From positions 1-24,794 of the IMG/VR virus record IMGVR_UViG_3300009684_000164: a DNA stretch of 24,794 nt; one strand, 5' to 3'. Each line of letters begins with the position of its first letter. The stretch's first letter is position 1. The stretch comes from a virus. This document shows positions 5,871 through 12,774 of this stretch, one piece after another. Made by a program: the position numbers and the translations under genes. The notes beneath the pieces are model-generated. The model was not told the DNA's origin, ran no database searches, and saw only the letters and a list, made by a program, of their open reading frames with translations.

Positions 5871-6037
5871 TGGCATTGCATGTGATCCTAGGGGGTAACC
5901 CTGTTGATGGGACTGAGGTGTTCGGGCCGTTCAAGCAGCCCGAACAGGCAATCGACTGGGCGGATGCTGAGTGCCCGTATGACGATTGGTTTCTGATGGT
6001 GCTAAATGAGCCGGTAAAGAAAGATGAGGTGTTCTGA
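5870..6037 (+). CDS. Hypothetical 55-aa protein
   Basis: A 55-residue protein from ATG 5870, using the TGATG overlap with the previous gene and GGGAGG at 5857-5862. An extension to 5813 would lie entirely inside the previous gene. It begins with a strand (LHVILGG) followed by a GPF-type turn and a Trp/Asp-rich helix. No family is recognised. It again ends on TGATG with the next gene. Confidence 0.6.
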   Translation: MALHVILGGNPVDGTEVFGPFKQPEQAIDWADAECPYDDWFLMVLNEPVKKDEVF

Positions 6038-6405
6038 TGAGTGAGGTAGATCTAGACAGCAGGGAGTATTTCCTGAACTGCATTGTGACGACAGCCCTTG
6101 AGGGCGGCATCGGGTATTGGGCGGTAGCTCACACCTACAAGCCAAGCGACATGGGCGATGGATACGCCATCATCCAGCAGTTTGACGAGGAGACAGGCAA
6201 GCAGTTTGGCAATCAGTTCAGGCTGGATTGTGCCGCCGTGGAGGAAGGCATCCGACGGATCTTGTATGGTGATGTAAAGATTGGCAAGCACACGGTGTCG
6301 GCAGTAGCTTGGGCCAACGCGAACAATGACGCTGGTGACATTGACGCGGATTATGCAGACACCATTACCCAAGCAACAATGCTTGGTGAAATCGTATACG
6401 GATAA
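6037..6405 (+). CDS. Conserved hypothetical phage protein
   Basis: A 122-residue protein from ATG 6037, translationally coupled (TGATG). The segment GGIGYWAVAHTY, followed by a strand-rich part and an acidic C-terminal helix (DAGDIDADYADTITQ), resembles small proteins seen in several actinobacteriophage early operons. Their function is unknown. It has one central Cys at about residue 68. Confidence 0.7.
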   Translation: MSEVDLDSREYFLNCIVTTALEGGIGYWAVAHTYKPSDMGDGYAIIQQFDEETGKQFGNQFRLDCAAVEEGIRRILYGDVKIGKHTVSAVAWANANNDAGDIDADYADTITQATMLGEIVYG

Positions 6406-6415
6406 GGAGTAGCAC

Positions 6416-6853
6416 ATGGGATACACGACAGAGTTCGACGGCACGATCGAGGTTGTGCCGCCGCTGAGTGGTGAGGACGCTGAGTTTCTGGTGGCGTTTT
6501 CTGATGAGAGACACGAAGACCCTGATGACGCGGTGATTTATCCGGGGATCTGGTGCAACTGGGCGCCAGTGACGCAGCACTCGTGGGTGACTGGAGCAAG
6601 AGGCCACAAGACCCCGGTCAAGACTTACGGTGCTGGGATCGGGTGGAATGAGGCTGAGAAGTTCTACTCCTCAGCCGAGTGGATGAAGTACATCATTGAC
6701 AAGTTTCTCGCGCCGAAGGGGTATGTGCTGAACGGTGTGATCGAAGCGCAGGGTGAAGACCCGGAGGATCGCTGGAAACTGCTGGTCGAGGACAACAAGG
6801 TGCTAACGCAACATGCCAAGGTTGAGTTCCTTGAGCCAATGGAGGTGGAGTAG
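6416..6853 (+). CDS. Conserved hypothetical protein (MGYTTEF family)
   Basis: A 145-residue protein from ATG 6416, after AAGGAG (6403-6408). The start MGYTTEFDGTIEVVPPLS and the segment EKFYSSAEWMKYIIDKFLA, followed by GYVLNGVIEAQGED, match a widespread uncharacterised family in phages and bacteria with the same block order. The conserved Trp and Gly residues suggest a compact folded domain rather than a disordered peptide. Its function is not known. The stop shares a base with the GTG of the next gene. Confidence 0.75.
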   Translation: MGYTTEFDGTIEVVPPLSGEDAEFLVAFSDERHEDPDDAVIYPGIWCNWAPVTQHSWVTGARGHKTPVKTYGAGIGWNEAEKFYSSAEWMKYIIDKFLAPKGYVLNGVIEAQGEDPEDRWKLLVEDNKVLTQHAKVEFLEPMEVE

Positions 6854-7164
6854 TGAATGTGACAACGGAGTATGACATCCTGATGATACGAGTTGAGCGA
6901 GCGCAGCAAGCGTTGGAAGCGTATTGCGCTGAGGCTGAGTCGGTTATGCCGACTGATCCGCAAGCTCAAGTTGATCTGGTCAGCAAGCTTGTCAGTGATC
7001 TGGGCCACTGGTTGGATCAGCGCACTGCAGAACCGGGCGTAATCGTTGAAGCCGCCGAAGCTGGCATTACCACGCTGTACGAGGCTGAGGTTGCCGACCG
7101 TGTGATGGAGGCCGAGGCCAAGGATGAGATTGACAGACTGTTAGGAGGCGGTGATGTTAGCTGA
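6853..7164 (+). CDS. Hypothetical acidic helical protein
   Basis: A 103-residue protein from GTG 6853, on the TAGTG overlap with the gene before and after GGAGG at 6841-6845. It is predicted to be almost entirely helical and acidic, with Ala/Glu-rich heptads suitable for a coiled coil. No family is recognised. Its last codons contain the AGGAGG site of the membrane protein gene that follows, overlapping it by 11 bp. Confidence 0.65.
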   Translation: MNVTTEYDILMIRVERAQQALEAYCAEAESVMPTDPQAQVDLVSKLVSDLGHWLDQRTAEPGVIVEAAEAGITTLYEAEVADRVMEAEAKDEIDRLLGGGDVS

Positions 7165-7342
7165 CATCCACCTGATGTGGTATCACTTCAGCGCAGTGCA
7201 GTTGTTGGTGCTGTCGTGCGCTTGCTTGTATGGCGCGTGGCTGGGCATCAAGGAGATACACGCAGAGCGGGATCGGATTGTCGAACTACGAAGAGAGGAG
7301 CTAGAGAGTGTCGACACCGAGTCGAGAGGAAGTGAGGATTGA
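7154..7342 (+). CDS. Small single-pass membrane protein
   Basis: A 62-residue protein from ATG 7154, five bases after AGGAGG (7143-7148); an in-frame GTG at 7151 is too close to the site. One hydrophobic segment at about residues 12-31 (SAVQLLVLSCACLYGAWLGI) is followed by a charged, coiled-coil-like tail (RDRIVELRREELES). This is the usual layout of a small membrane-anchored phage protein. It overlaps the next gene by 35 bp. Confidence 0.7.
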   Translation: MLADIHLMWYHFSAVQLLVLSCACLYGAWLGIKEIHAERDRIVELRREELESVDTESRGSED

Positions 7343-7493
7343 CAGGATTGAAGACTTCCAGACAATGGTCAACATTGCAAGGTTTGCAGAGGATCATTGG
7401 CCGAAGGAGATAGTGCAACAGTTGAGCTACATCACTCGCCGGATGAGTTCAGAAATCAAGAAGGCGGATAACCCAACCGAAGGAGAATCGTAA
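7308..7493 (+). CDS. Hypothetical 61-aa protein
   Basis: A 61-residue protein from GTG 7308, preceded by AGAGGAG at 7293-7299 inside the previous gene, with a 35-bp overlap. It is charged and mostly helical. The overlap is long for this operon, so the start is less certain than most; the downstream TAATG junction supports the frame. No family is recognised. Confidence 0.6.
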   Translation: MSTPSREEVRIDRIEDFQTMVNIARFAEDHWPKEIVQQLSYITRRMSSEIKKADNPTEGES

Positions 7494-7765
7494 TGAAGAA
7501 AGTAATCGCAGAGACCATTGAGAAGGCACAGGCAACTGACTTCCGCCGACTCAACAAGGCAGCAGAGACGCATGAGGTCGCGGTGTTCATGTACCGCAAG
7601 AAGGACTCCACTGGCTACGAGCGCAGGGCAATCGAGGTGGAGCACACGAGGATCGCTGAGAGTTCCGGCGAGCCGTATGTCCATGGGTTCGACTTGGCCC
7701 GTGGGGAGTTCCGTAACTTCCACCTCAGCCGGATTGAGTCCGGCTCTGTGAAGGTGGCACGATGA
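7493..7765 (+). CDS. WYL-like single-domain protein
   Basis: A 90-residue protein from ATG 7493, after AAGGAG at 7481-7486, on a TAATG overlap. From about residue 28 the pattern follows the WYL domain: a strand ending in MYRKKD, then RRAIEVEHTRI. Next come a Tyr-containing turn (PYVHGFD), an Arg-rich RGEFRNFHLSRI strand, and a final strand. WYL domains are ligand- or nucleic-acid-sensing modules, usually fused to an HTH in regulators of phage defence and DNA damage. Here the domain stands alone with only a short helical N-terminus. The assignment is by pattern only. Confidence 0.6.
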   Translation: MKKVIAETIEKAQATDFRRLNKAAETHEVAVFMYRKKDSTGYERRAIEVEHTRIAESSGEPYVHGFDLARGEFRNFHLSRIESGSVKVAR

Positions 7766-8034
7766 GGTACACCGGCCACGACGAGAACGGAGTCAACCTG
7801 AACGACAGCACGGTCAGGGATTTCACGATCACCCTTGACGCTGACTTTGCCCGTGATGGTGACGGGTGTCTGGTTGAGTCGCAGTTGGAGTTGGCGTTGA
7901 AGGACGCGCTCCAGCAGATCATCGAACAGGATGGCCTTGACGAGGAGGAGGTCAAGTACAAGGGCCGCATCGAACACCCTGACCGTCCACCGATCCCGAT
8001 GACCATCTGGGTCGGTAGCTGGGAGATCGGCTAG
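7762..8034 (+). CDS. Hypothetical acidic protein
   Basis: A 90-residue protein from ATG 7762 (ATGA overlap). It starts with strand-like segments (DFTITLDADFA), has an acidic helix (ESQLELALKDALQQIIEQDGLDEEE) in the middle, and ends in PIPMTIWVGSWEIG. The family is not recognised. Its stop codon overlaps the stop of the opposite-strand gene at 8031-8348, so transcription converges here with no space for a terminator. Confidence 0.65.
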   Translation: MRYTGHDENGVNLNDSTVRDFTITLDADFARDGDGCLVESQLELALKDALQQIIEQDGLDEEEVKYKGRIEHPDRPPIPMTIWVGSWEIG

Positions 8035-8348
8035 AGGTTCTGGCTGGTGCCTGTGATGATGAGAGTCAACACAGTCCCAGTGAAGGCCACGGCTGAGATC
8101 ACGACACTGGCGAGCGCGATGTTGACCTGCCTCTTGGTAAGGATCAGCCCGCGCTCGTGGTGATCGTATTCAAGTGTCTCTCTAACAACCGAGCTGGCGG
8201 AGGTGGTGGAAGCCCTCCAAAGCTCAAGCTCGCGGAGGCGAGTATCTATCCCAGTGACTACAGAATTGAGGTTGCGGAGTCCTTCGCGTACTTCCTCGCG
8301 AAGTTCACCCAAAGAGCGTAGTATTAGCTCTGATGTATCGGGGGTCAC
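8031..8348 (-). CDS. Coiled-coil, tail-anchored membrane protein on opposite strand
   Basis: A 105-residue protein on the minus strand starting at GTG 8348, with a GGTGGGGG purine stretch just upstream. Residues 7-45 form a charged heptad-rich helix (REEVREGLRNLNSVV). Residues about 75-98 form one hydrophobic segment (NIALASVVISAVAFTGTVL), leaving a short tail. The layout resembles XhlA-type or other tail-anchored phage membrane proteins. It is the only minus gene within a long + operon, and a good extended -10 site lies upstream, which suggests an independently expressed accessory gene (moron). Confidence 0.7.
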   Translation of the reverse strand: MTPDTSELILRSLGELREEVREGLRNLNSVVTGIDTRLRELELWRASTTSASSVVRETLEYDHHERGLILTKRQVNIALASVVISAVAFTGTVLTLIITGTSQNL

Positions 8349-8378
8349 TTGACCCCCACCTGTCCAAAAAGATTGTCC

Positions 8379-8387
8379 ATTCTAACA
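8379..8387 (-). promoter_or_regulatory. Extended -10 promoter for minus-strand gene
   Basis: On the minus strand the sequence reads TGTTAGAAT, an extended -10 (TG-n-TAGAAT, five of six bases of the consensus). It sits about 30 bp before the GTG at 8348, which would give a leader of about 24 nt. No good -35 is seen, as is usual for extended -10 promoters. Confidence 0.45.
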
Positions 8388-8405
8388 AGGAGATTACACC
8401 GGGTA

Positions 8406-8741
8406 ATGTCTACCGCTAAAACCCCAATAAAGACGGAGCCTCTGGTAGTTGAGTGGCATGACCCAAGGCTTACTACAGGTGAGCCAGCCGCCGCTGCCGA
8501 GATGGCAATTCGGCAGTTGATGGAGATCGCCCGGCTGCTGCAGGTAGCAGCGTCGGTCGGAGAGTCCATGGTCAGGAACGCAGTGATGACCGAAGGTCTG
8601 GACTGGAGCATTGAGAATGATCCGGGCCAGTGGTGGGAGCAGTCATGGCAGAAGGCCAAGCTCGACACCGCCCTACACAACCTCGACACGCTGCAGATGT
8701 GGGCGCAGAGGACGGTACAGGTATGGTCCGATGGTCGATAG
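8406..8741 (+). CDS. Hypothetical 111-aa protein
   Basis: A 111-residue protein from ATG 8406. AAGGAG at 8388-8393 is its best ribosome-binding site, though the spacing of about 12 bases is long. An in-frame TTG at 8349 would overlap the opposite-strand gene's leader and is less likely. The protein is mainly helical with several Trp near the C-terminal end (QWWEQSWQKAKL). No family is recognised. It resumes the + strand operon after the inverted gene and overlaps the next gene by 11 bp. Confidence 0.6.
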   Translation: MSTAKTPIKTEPLVVEWHDPRLTTGEPAAAAEMAIRQLMEIARLLQVAASVGESMVRNAVMTEGLDWSIENDPGQWWEQSWQKAKLDTALHNLDTLQMWAQRTVQVWSDGR

Positions 8742-9096
8742 TCAACACATCGGTTGCACCCTCAACGATGGCCGTGTCTATGCTCGCGACATCGCAACAG
8801 GCCAGATCCATGGGCTGGTCGACTGGCGGTGGAGATCGGCACAGCCGCGTGATGTCTGGCAACCCAAGCCTCGCAAGGCAGGGAAGCTGGTCAATTACTA
8901 CAACGCACTGGGGCGCCAGTGCACTATGGACGAGTGCAATGCAGTGACGGTTGAGCAGCATCACGCGGCCGACAAGTCGGTTGTGATCCGCACTGCTGCT
9001 GGTCATCGCACGATCATGAAGTGGAAGTCCCTCAAGCAGCACTGGAGTCCCAGTGTTGTGCGCACCCTGCTGGAGGAGGAGATCAAGAATGGCTAA
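8731..9096 (+). CDS. Hypothetical protein with Cys/His residues
   Basis: A 121-residue protein from ATG 8731, overlapping the previous gene by 11 bp. A longer reading frame to 8611 is only the shadow of that gene. The N-terminal half is strand-like with tryptophans (HGLVDWRWRSAQPRDVW). The middle carries C-x4-C-x(6)-HH (CTMDECNAVTVEQHH), which might bind a metal and is faintly reminiscent of HNH-type knuckles, though the catalytic pattern is not complete. Function unknown. Confidence 0.6.
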   Translation: MVDSQHIGCTLNDGRVYARDIATGQIHGLVDWRWRSAQPRDVWQPKPRKAGKLVNYYNALGRQCTMDECNAVTVEQHHAADKSVVIRTAAGHRTIMKWKSLKQHWSPSVVRTLLEEEIKNG

Positions 9097-9295
9097 GGCC
9101 CGTAAGAAGGCAGCGTTCAAGGACAAGAAGCCGAAGGACGATGGCAGTCGTTGGCAGATCATGTCGAAGGCCACTGGTCGGCCGGTTTACATTCAGGTTG
9201 GAGACGGATTGAAGCGCCCGGAGGCTGATCGGTTGGCCTCCAGATTGCTCACTCCAACCGAGGTCGTGTGTATCAAAGAGCCAGACGCGCAGTAG
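9089..9295 (+). CDS. Small basic protein, possibly nucleic-acid binding
   Basis: A 68-residue protein from ATG 9089, after GGAGGAGGAG (9072-9081), overlapping the previous gene by 8 bp. The first 20 residues are very Lys/Arg-rich (ARKKAAFKDKKPKDD), followed by a folded part that begins WQIMSKATGRPVYIQVGDG. The charge suggests DNA or RNA binding. It is the last gene of the small-gene operon before a 415-bp gene-free region. Confidence 0.65.
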   Translation: MAKARKKAAFKDKKPKDDGSRWQIMSKATGRPVYIQVGDGLKRPEADRLASRLLTPTEVVCIKEPDAQ

Positions 9296-9320
9296 CGTAG
9301 TTCGCGCAGAAGTAGCACCC

Positions 9321-9376
9321 ATCGCCCGTTTTTACTCGCCCTGAAACACAGGGAAGATCGAGTAAAGACGGGCGAT
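9321..9376. repeat. 18-bp inverted repeat with inner hairpin
   Basis: ATCGCCCGTTTTTACTCG (9321-9338) pairs with 9359-9376 along all 18 positions, one as a G-T wobble. Between the arms a second 5-bp stem, CCCTG/CAGGG, closes a 5-nt loop. It comes 25 bp after the last gene of the operon. It lacks a terminal T-tract, so it may be a structured RNA 3' end, a bidirectional block or a protein-binding dyad. Confidence 0.7.
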
Positions 9377-9438
9377 TCTCGTGGTTTCAGTCGGCCGCTT
9401 TCTCCAAAAGCCCGCAAATTGCGTACTTTTACTAGGGC

Positions 9439-9452
9439 AAGTGGTAGGAAGG
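9439..9452 (+). repeat. 14-base word shared with 23479-23492
   Basis: AAGTGGTAGGAAGG occurs here and again at 23479-23492, both times in a gene-free gap followed by a GGTACC-like word. A single 14-mer match is about what chance allows in a sequence this long, so the shared gene-free setting is the only reason to note it. Confidence 0.35.
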
Positions 9453-9493
9453 TACCCCCCTTGGCACCCAGTAAACATAAGGGAAAAGCCGAC

Positions 9494-9530
9494 GTGCCCC
9501 CGACCCCCTCTATAGGAGGGGGGAGGGCAC
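9494..9530. other. GC-rich stem-loop
   Basis: GTGCCC (9494-9499) pairs with GGGCAC (9525-9530). After an internal loop, CCCCCTC (9504-9510) pairs with GAGGGGG (9516-9522) around TATAG. It is located mid-way in the gene-free junction and could be an RNA structure or a dyad site. Confidence 0.55.
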
Positions 9531-9710
9531 TGTCTGTCCGGGGGCAAATCGAAAAACTGCGCAAGTTTCCGTCCGTAGGCTGCGTCACTCTTATTAGCGA
9601 GGTTAGTCGTCGAGGCAGAGGCGGGACAGGTCCGGCCGATGTGCAAGTCATAGAAGCCGGAGGGTAGGCGGCTGACCTCATGTCCAGTACCTAATGAGGA
9701 GCAGACCGGG

Positions 9711-10949
9711 ATGCAACCCATCGAAGGACTTGTTGCCGAAGCGCAACAACTGATCAGTCAGGGATACAGCCAGAGGCGAGCGGCCGCAGCAGTCGGCGTC
9801 GCGGAAAGCACACTCAGGTACCACCTCAACGGCCGATCCACCAGCACCGGGCGCGACCCCGAAGCAGAGCGGCCCTATGTGCGAGTCACAGAGGACGAGG
9901 CCGTCATCGTCGCCAAGCCTTCCAAGTCGGTCACCGACCCATACCAGCTCATGGCGCAGATGGGCCTTGACCCGGCCGACTGGGACAACCCCTCCTGCGT
10001 CATCAACCAGTGGGGCGATGCAAGCGACCCGAGCTACCAGCTCAAGCTCAGGCTTGAACGCCGCAAGCCAACCAAGTTCGTCACCCCAGCGGTGCATGTG
10101 CCACCTGTGATCCGTTCGGCTCGACCTGCGTACTCCGGCGTGTCCAACGACACCGTCGTTCTGGGGGACCAGCAGGCACCCTACGAAGACCCGGAAGCCC
10201 ACGCCCTTGTCCTACAGGTCTTGAAGGATCTCAAGCCCACAGCGGTCGTTCTGACGGGTGACACCGTTGACTTCCCTGACATCAGTCGTCACAAGGACAA
10301 CCCTGAATGGCATGTCTCCACACAGGAATGCATTGACGCCGGGTACCGCCTGATCCGCGACTATGTCGAAGCGGCTGACACTGCCAGCTTCACCAAGCTG
10401 ATCGGCAACCACGACGAACGAATCCGCAACGAAATCCTCAACCGCGCCGAGCGCCTCTACGGTGTTCGCCCGGCTCCGACCGAGGACGACCCAGATCCAC
10501 TGGAAGCCCTGTCGCTGCGTCGACTGCTGCACCTTGACAAGCTCGGGGTCAACCTGATCCAGCCGAATGGCAACTACACACATGCCCAGTTCCCAATCCG
10601 TTCGGACCTTGTCGTCCGGCACGGCTGGTTGACTGGGGCCAATGCGCCAGCCAAGTCCCTCCAGTCAATCGACTTCAACCTCATAGTGGGACATACCCAC
10701 CGCCAGAGCATCACCAAGCGCCTCGTGCATGACCATGAGGGCCGCGTCCGTGAGCAGTTTGCCGTGGAGACCGGGTGCCTCTGTCGTCTTGAGGGTGGCC
10801 TTGGTTACGCCGTCGATCCAAACTGGGCGCAAGGTTTCGCAGTTGCCACCACATGGGAAGACGGCAGCGTCAACGCCGAGCTTGCCACGATCAAGAATGA
10901 TGGCGGCCGCAAGTCACTCTTCTTCCGGGGAGAGAAATGGTCGGTATAG
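9711..10949 (+). CDS. HTH-metallophosphoesterase fusion protein
   Basis: A 412-residue protein from ATG 9711, nine bases after AGGAG (9697-9701). Residues about 12-41 form a helix-turn-helix (SQRRAAAAVGVAESTLRYHL). After a linker, residues 147-385 form a calcineurin-like metallophosphoesterase with GDQQ (152-155), GDTVD (183-187), GNHDE (232-236), His304 (VVRHGW) and GHTH (327-330). The usual first motif Asp-x-His reads Asp-Gln-Gln; similar changes occur in phage members. The family hydrolyses phosphodiester or phosphomonoester bonds with two metal ions. Here it may act on nucleic acid or nucleotides, as it opens the replication block. Confidence 0.85.
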   Translation: MQPIEGLVAEAQQLISQGYSQRRAAAAVGVAESTLRYHLNGRSTSTGRDPEAERPYVRVTEDEAVIVAKPSKSVTDPYQLMAQMGLDPADWDNPSCVINQWGDASDPSYQLKLRLERRKPTKFVTPAVHVPPVIRSARPAYSGVSNDTVVLGDQQAPYEDPEAHALVLQVLKDLKPTAVVLTGDTVDFPDISRHKDNPEWHVSTQECIDAGYRLIRDYVEAADTASFTKLIGNHDERIRNEILNRAERLYGVRPAPTEDDPDPLEALSLRRLLHLDKLGVNLIQPNGNYTHAQFPIRSDLVVRHGWLTGANAPAKSLQSIDFNLIVGHTHRQSITKRLVHDHEGRVREQFAVETGCLCRLEGGLGYAVDPNWAQGFAVATTWEDGSVNAELATIKNDGGRKSLFFRGEKWSV

Positions 10950-11038
10950 GCGTCCACATCGCCAGCCACTGGCATGGGTACATTCTCGCGGTGGCAGTCA
11001 TCTCACTCTGGCTGATCGTCAGCCGGGGTGAGTACTGA
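10937..11038 (+). CDS. 33-aa membrane microprotein
   Basis: A 33-residue protein from ATG 10937, with GGGGAGAG at 10927-10934 just upstream. It overlaps the end of the phosphoesterase gene by 13 bp and the helicase start by one base. It has a His-rich N-terminus and one hydrophobic helix at about residues 14-28 (YILAVAVISLWLIV). The double overlap and complete filling of the 88-bp gap argue that it is real. Function unknown. Confidence 0.55.
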   Translation: MVGIGVHIASHWHGYILAVAVISLWLIVSRGEY

Positions 11039-12774
11039 TGGCAGCCAAGCTCACACGCGAAGGCGACGTACTCTCGCTCACTCTGAGCGGCATGCCCAAG
11101 CCGGACTTCAACGAGGCGCTCAAGCGCGTCAAGATGATCCCCGGCCGCCGTTGGAACCCTGATGCCAAGACATGGGAGTTCCCGGCAGAGGCTGCTACCG
11201 CAGAGCGGATTATGCACACCATCCGACCTGTGCCCAGCGCCGAGGTCATCGGCTGGGTTCGCAAGGCTAGGGCTGACACGGCCGAGCAGCTTGCCACCGA
11301 CCTGCCCGTTGACGCACTGGGGCCACTGGCCCTGCCATGGGCCAAGAAGCTCTACGGGTACCAGCGGGCCGGAGTGGAGTTCCTTGTGAACAACCCATCC
11401 TCGATGCTCGCTGATGACATGGGACTGGGTAAGACGGTGCAGGCGATCTCTGCAGTCTGGGAGTTCGTCCACCGCCACGACGAGAAGGACAAGCTCAATG
11501 CACAGCCCCGGCTGATCATCGCGCCCAACTCGGTCAAGGGCAACTGGGTCAAAGAGGTCGTGCAGTGGTCCGGCGAGGCGGCCATCGTCCTCGATGCCAA
11601 GTCAGCGGAGAAGCGCCGGGCGCAACTCAAGACTTTCCTTGCCGACAACCCCGGCGGCTGGGTTGTAATCAACTGGGAGAAGATCCGCGCCAAGCGCATA
11701 GCGGGCAAGGTCGTCATGGCCGAGCCGCTGATCAAAGAAGTTGAGTGGACTGCGATCATTGCCGACGAGGCACACCGTGCTAAGAACCGCAAGTCGCAGC
11801 AGACCCTTGGACTCTGGCAGTTGCAGGCACCAGTGAAGCTGGCGCTGACGGGCACACCAATCTTGAACAGCCCTGACGAGGTTTGGGCGCTGCTCGCATG
11901 GATAGCCCCGCAGCAGTACGGACGCGGTGGTGGCCGACTCGCATACTGGACTTTTTACGACCAGTATGTGGACTACTACGAGGGTCCATACGGGCGCATC
12001 ATCACTGGTGCCCGCAACCCAGACGCGCTTAGGTTTGAGCTGTCTAACAAACTGGTCCGCCGCACCAAGGGCAACGCTCTTGACCTGCCAGAGAAGACTC
12101 GCCAGCACATGGACATCACCCTGCATCCCAAGCAGCGCAAGCTCTACGACGAGGCTGAGAAGCTGATGTGGTTGGAGATCGTGCAGGCTGAGGGACCACA
12201 AGCGTTGGAGAAGAACATCCTCGAAATCCCCAATGGGGCTGCCCGCTGTACTCGTCTGCGCCAGATCGCATCTTCGCCGGCGTTGCTGGGCGCTGAGGAT
12301 GTCTCGGCCAAGCTCGATGTTGCAGTTGAACTGATTGAGGACTCCGGCCGCCAAGTCGTAGTGTTCACCGAGTTCAAGAAGACCTGTGACCTGCTGGCCC
12401 AACGGCTTGCCAAGCGCAAGATCAGCACCGCCCTGATCACGGGTGACATTGCACCAGAGGTGCGCACCGATTCTGTGCAGGAGTTCCAAGAGGGTGACAT
12501 TGACGTGATGATCTGCACCCTTGACGCTGGCGGCGTGGGCATCACCTTGACTGCGGCCGACACCGTGATCTTCCTTGAGCGCGACTGGACCCCGGCGATC
12601 AACGAGCAGGCCGAGGACCGCCTGCACCGCATCGGTCAGGACAGGAATGTCACGGTCATCATCTTGCAGGGCGTCGACACAATCGACACCGACAGGGTTG
12701 CACCAGCCAATGAATTGAAGTCAGCCATCGTTGGGTCTGTGATCCAACAGGACGCAGTAAGGGAGAAGGAATGA
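11038..12774 (+). CDS. SNF2-family DNA helicase/translocase
   Basis: A 578-residue superfamily 2 ATPase of the SNF2 group from ATG 11038, with GGGGTGAG upstream. The N-terminal 60 residues (RRWNPDAKTWEFPAE) resemble the HARP-like domain of SMARCAL1-type annealing helicases. The core follows: LYGYQRAGVEFL (105-116), DMGLGKT (127-133, Walker A), DEAH (243-246) and LTGTP (270-274). The second RecA domain has GGVGITLTAADTVIFLERDW and the arginine motif RLHRIGQ. Phage relatives are thought to remodel DNA at replication forks or during recombination. All key motifs are intact. Its end overlaps the next gene by ATGA. Confidence 0.9.
   Translation: MAAKLTREGDVLSLTLSGMPKPDFNEALKRVKMIPGRRWNPDAKTWEFPAEAATAERIMHTIRPVPSAEVIGWVRKARADTAEQLATDLPVDALGPLALPWAKKLYGYQRAGVEFLVNNPSSMLADDMGLGKTVQAISAVWEFVHRHDEKDKLNAQPRLIIAPNSVKGNWVKEVVQWSGEAAIVLDAKSAEKRRAQLKTFLADNPGGWVVINWEKIRAKRIAGKVVMAEPLIKEVEWTAIIADEAHRAKNRKSQQTLGLWQLQAPVKLALTGTPILNSPDEVWALLAWIAPQQYGRGGGRLAYWTFYDQYVDYYEGPYGRIITGARNPDALRFELSNKLVRRTKGNALDLPEKTRQHMDITLHPKQRKLYDEAEKLMWLEIVQAEGPQALEKNILEIPNGAARCTRLRQIASSPALLGAEDVSAKLDVAVELIEDSGRQVVVFTEFKKTCDLLAQRLAKRKISTALITGDIAPEVRTDSVQEFQEGDIDVMICTLDAGGVGITLTAADTVIFLERDWTPAINEQAEDRLHRIGQDRNVTVIILQGVDTIDTDRVAPANELKSAIVGSVIQQDAVREKE

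Larger units (their letters stand above)
9296..9710. other. Gene-free junction between small-gene operon and replication block
   Basis: No convincing gene is found on either strand in these 415 bp. The stretch holds an 18-bp inverted repeat (9321-9376), a GC-rich stem-loop (9494-9530), a 14-base word shared with the post-TerL gap (9439-9452), and the ribosome-binding site of the next gene. A short dyad, CCTCAT (9676-9681) and ATGAGG (9694-9699), could cover part of that site. No obvious -35/-10 pair was found. Confidence 0.55.

Noticed and set aside
8349-8405. + strand promoter with TTGACC at 8349
   Set aside because: No acceptable -10 lies 16-18 bp downstream; the better signal in this gap is on the minus strand.
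9419-9667. 82-residue + frame in the gene-free junction
   Set aside because: It starts with TTG without a ribosome-binding site, runs through a strong stem-loop and has low-complexity composition. It could be real only if conserved in relatives.
9193-9681. 162-residue minus frame covering the junction
   Set aside because: No start signal or recognisable domain; it crosses the 18-bp inverted repeat and the end of the + strand gene.
11602-12627. 341-residue open frame on the minus strand opposite the SNF2 helicase
   Set aside because: The + strand helicase has intact motifs throughout; the antisense frame has no ribosome-binding site or domain and reflects the GC-biased codons of the real gene.
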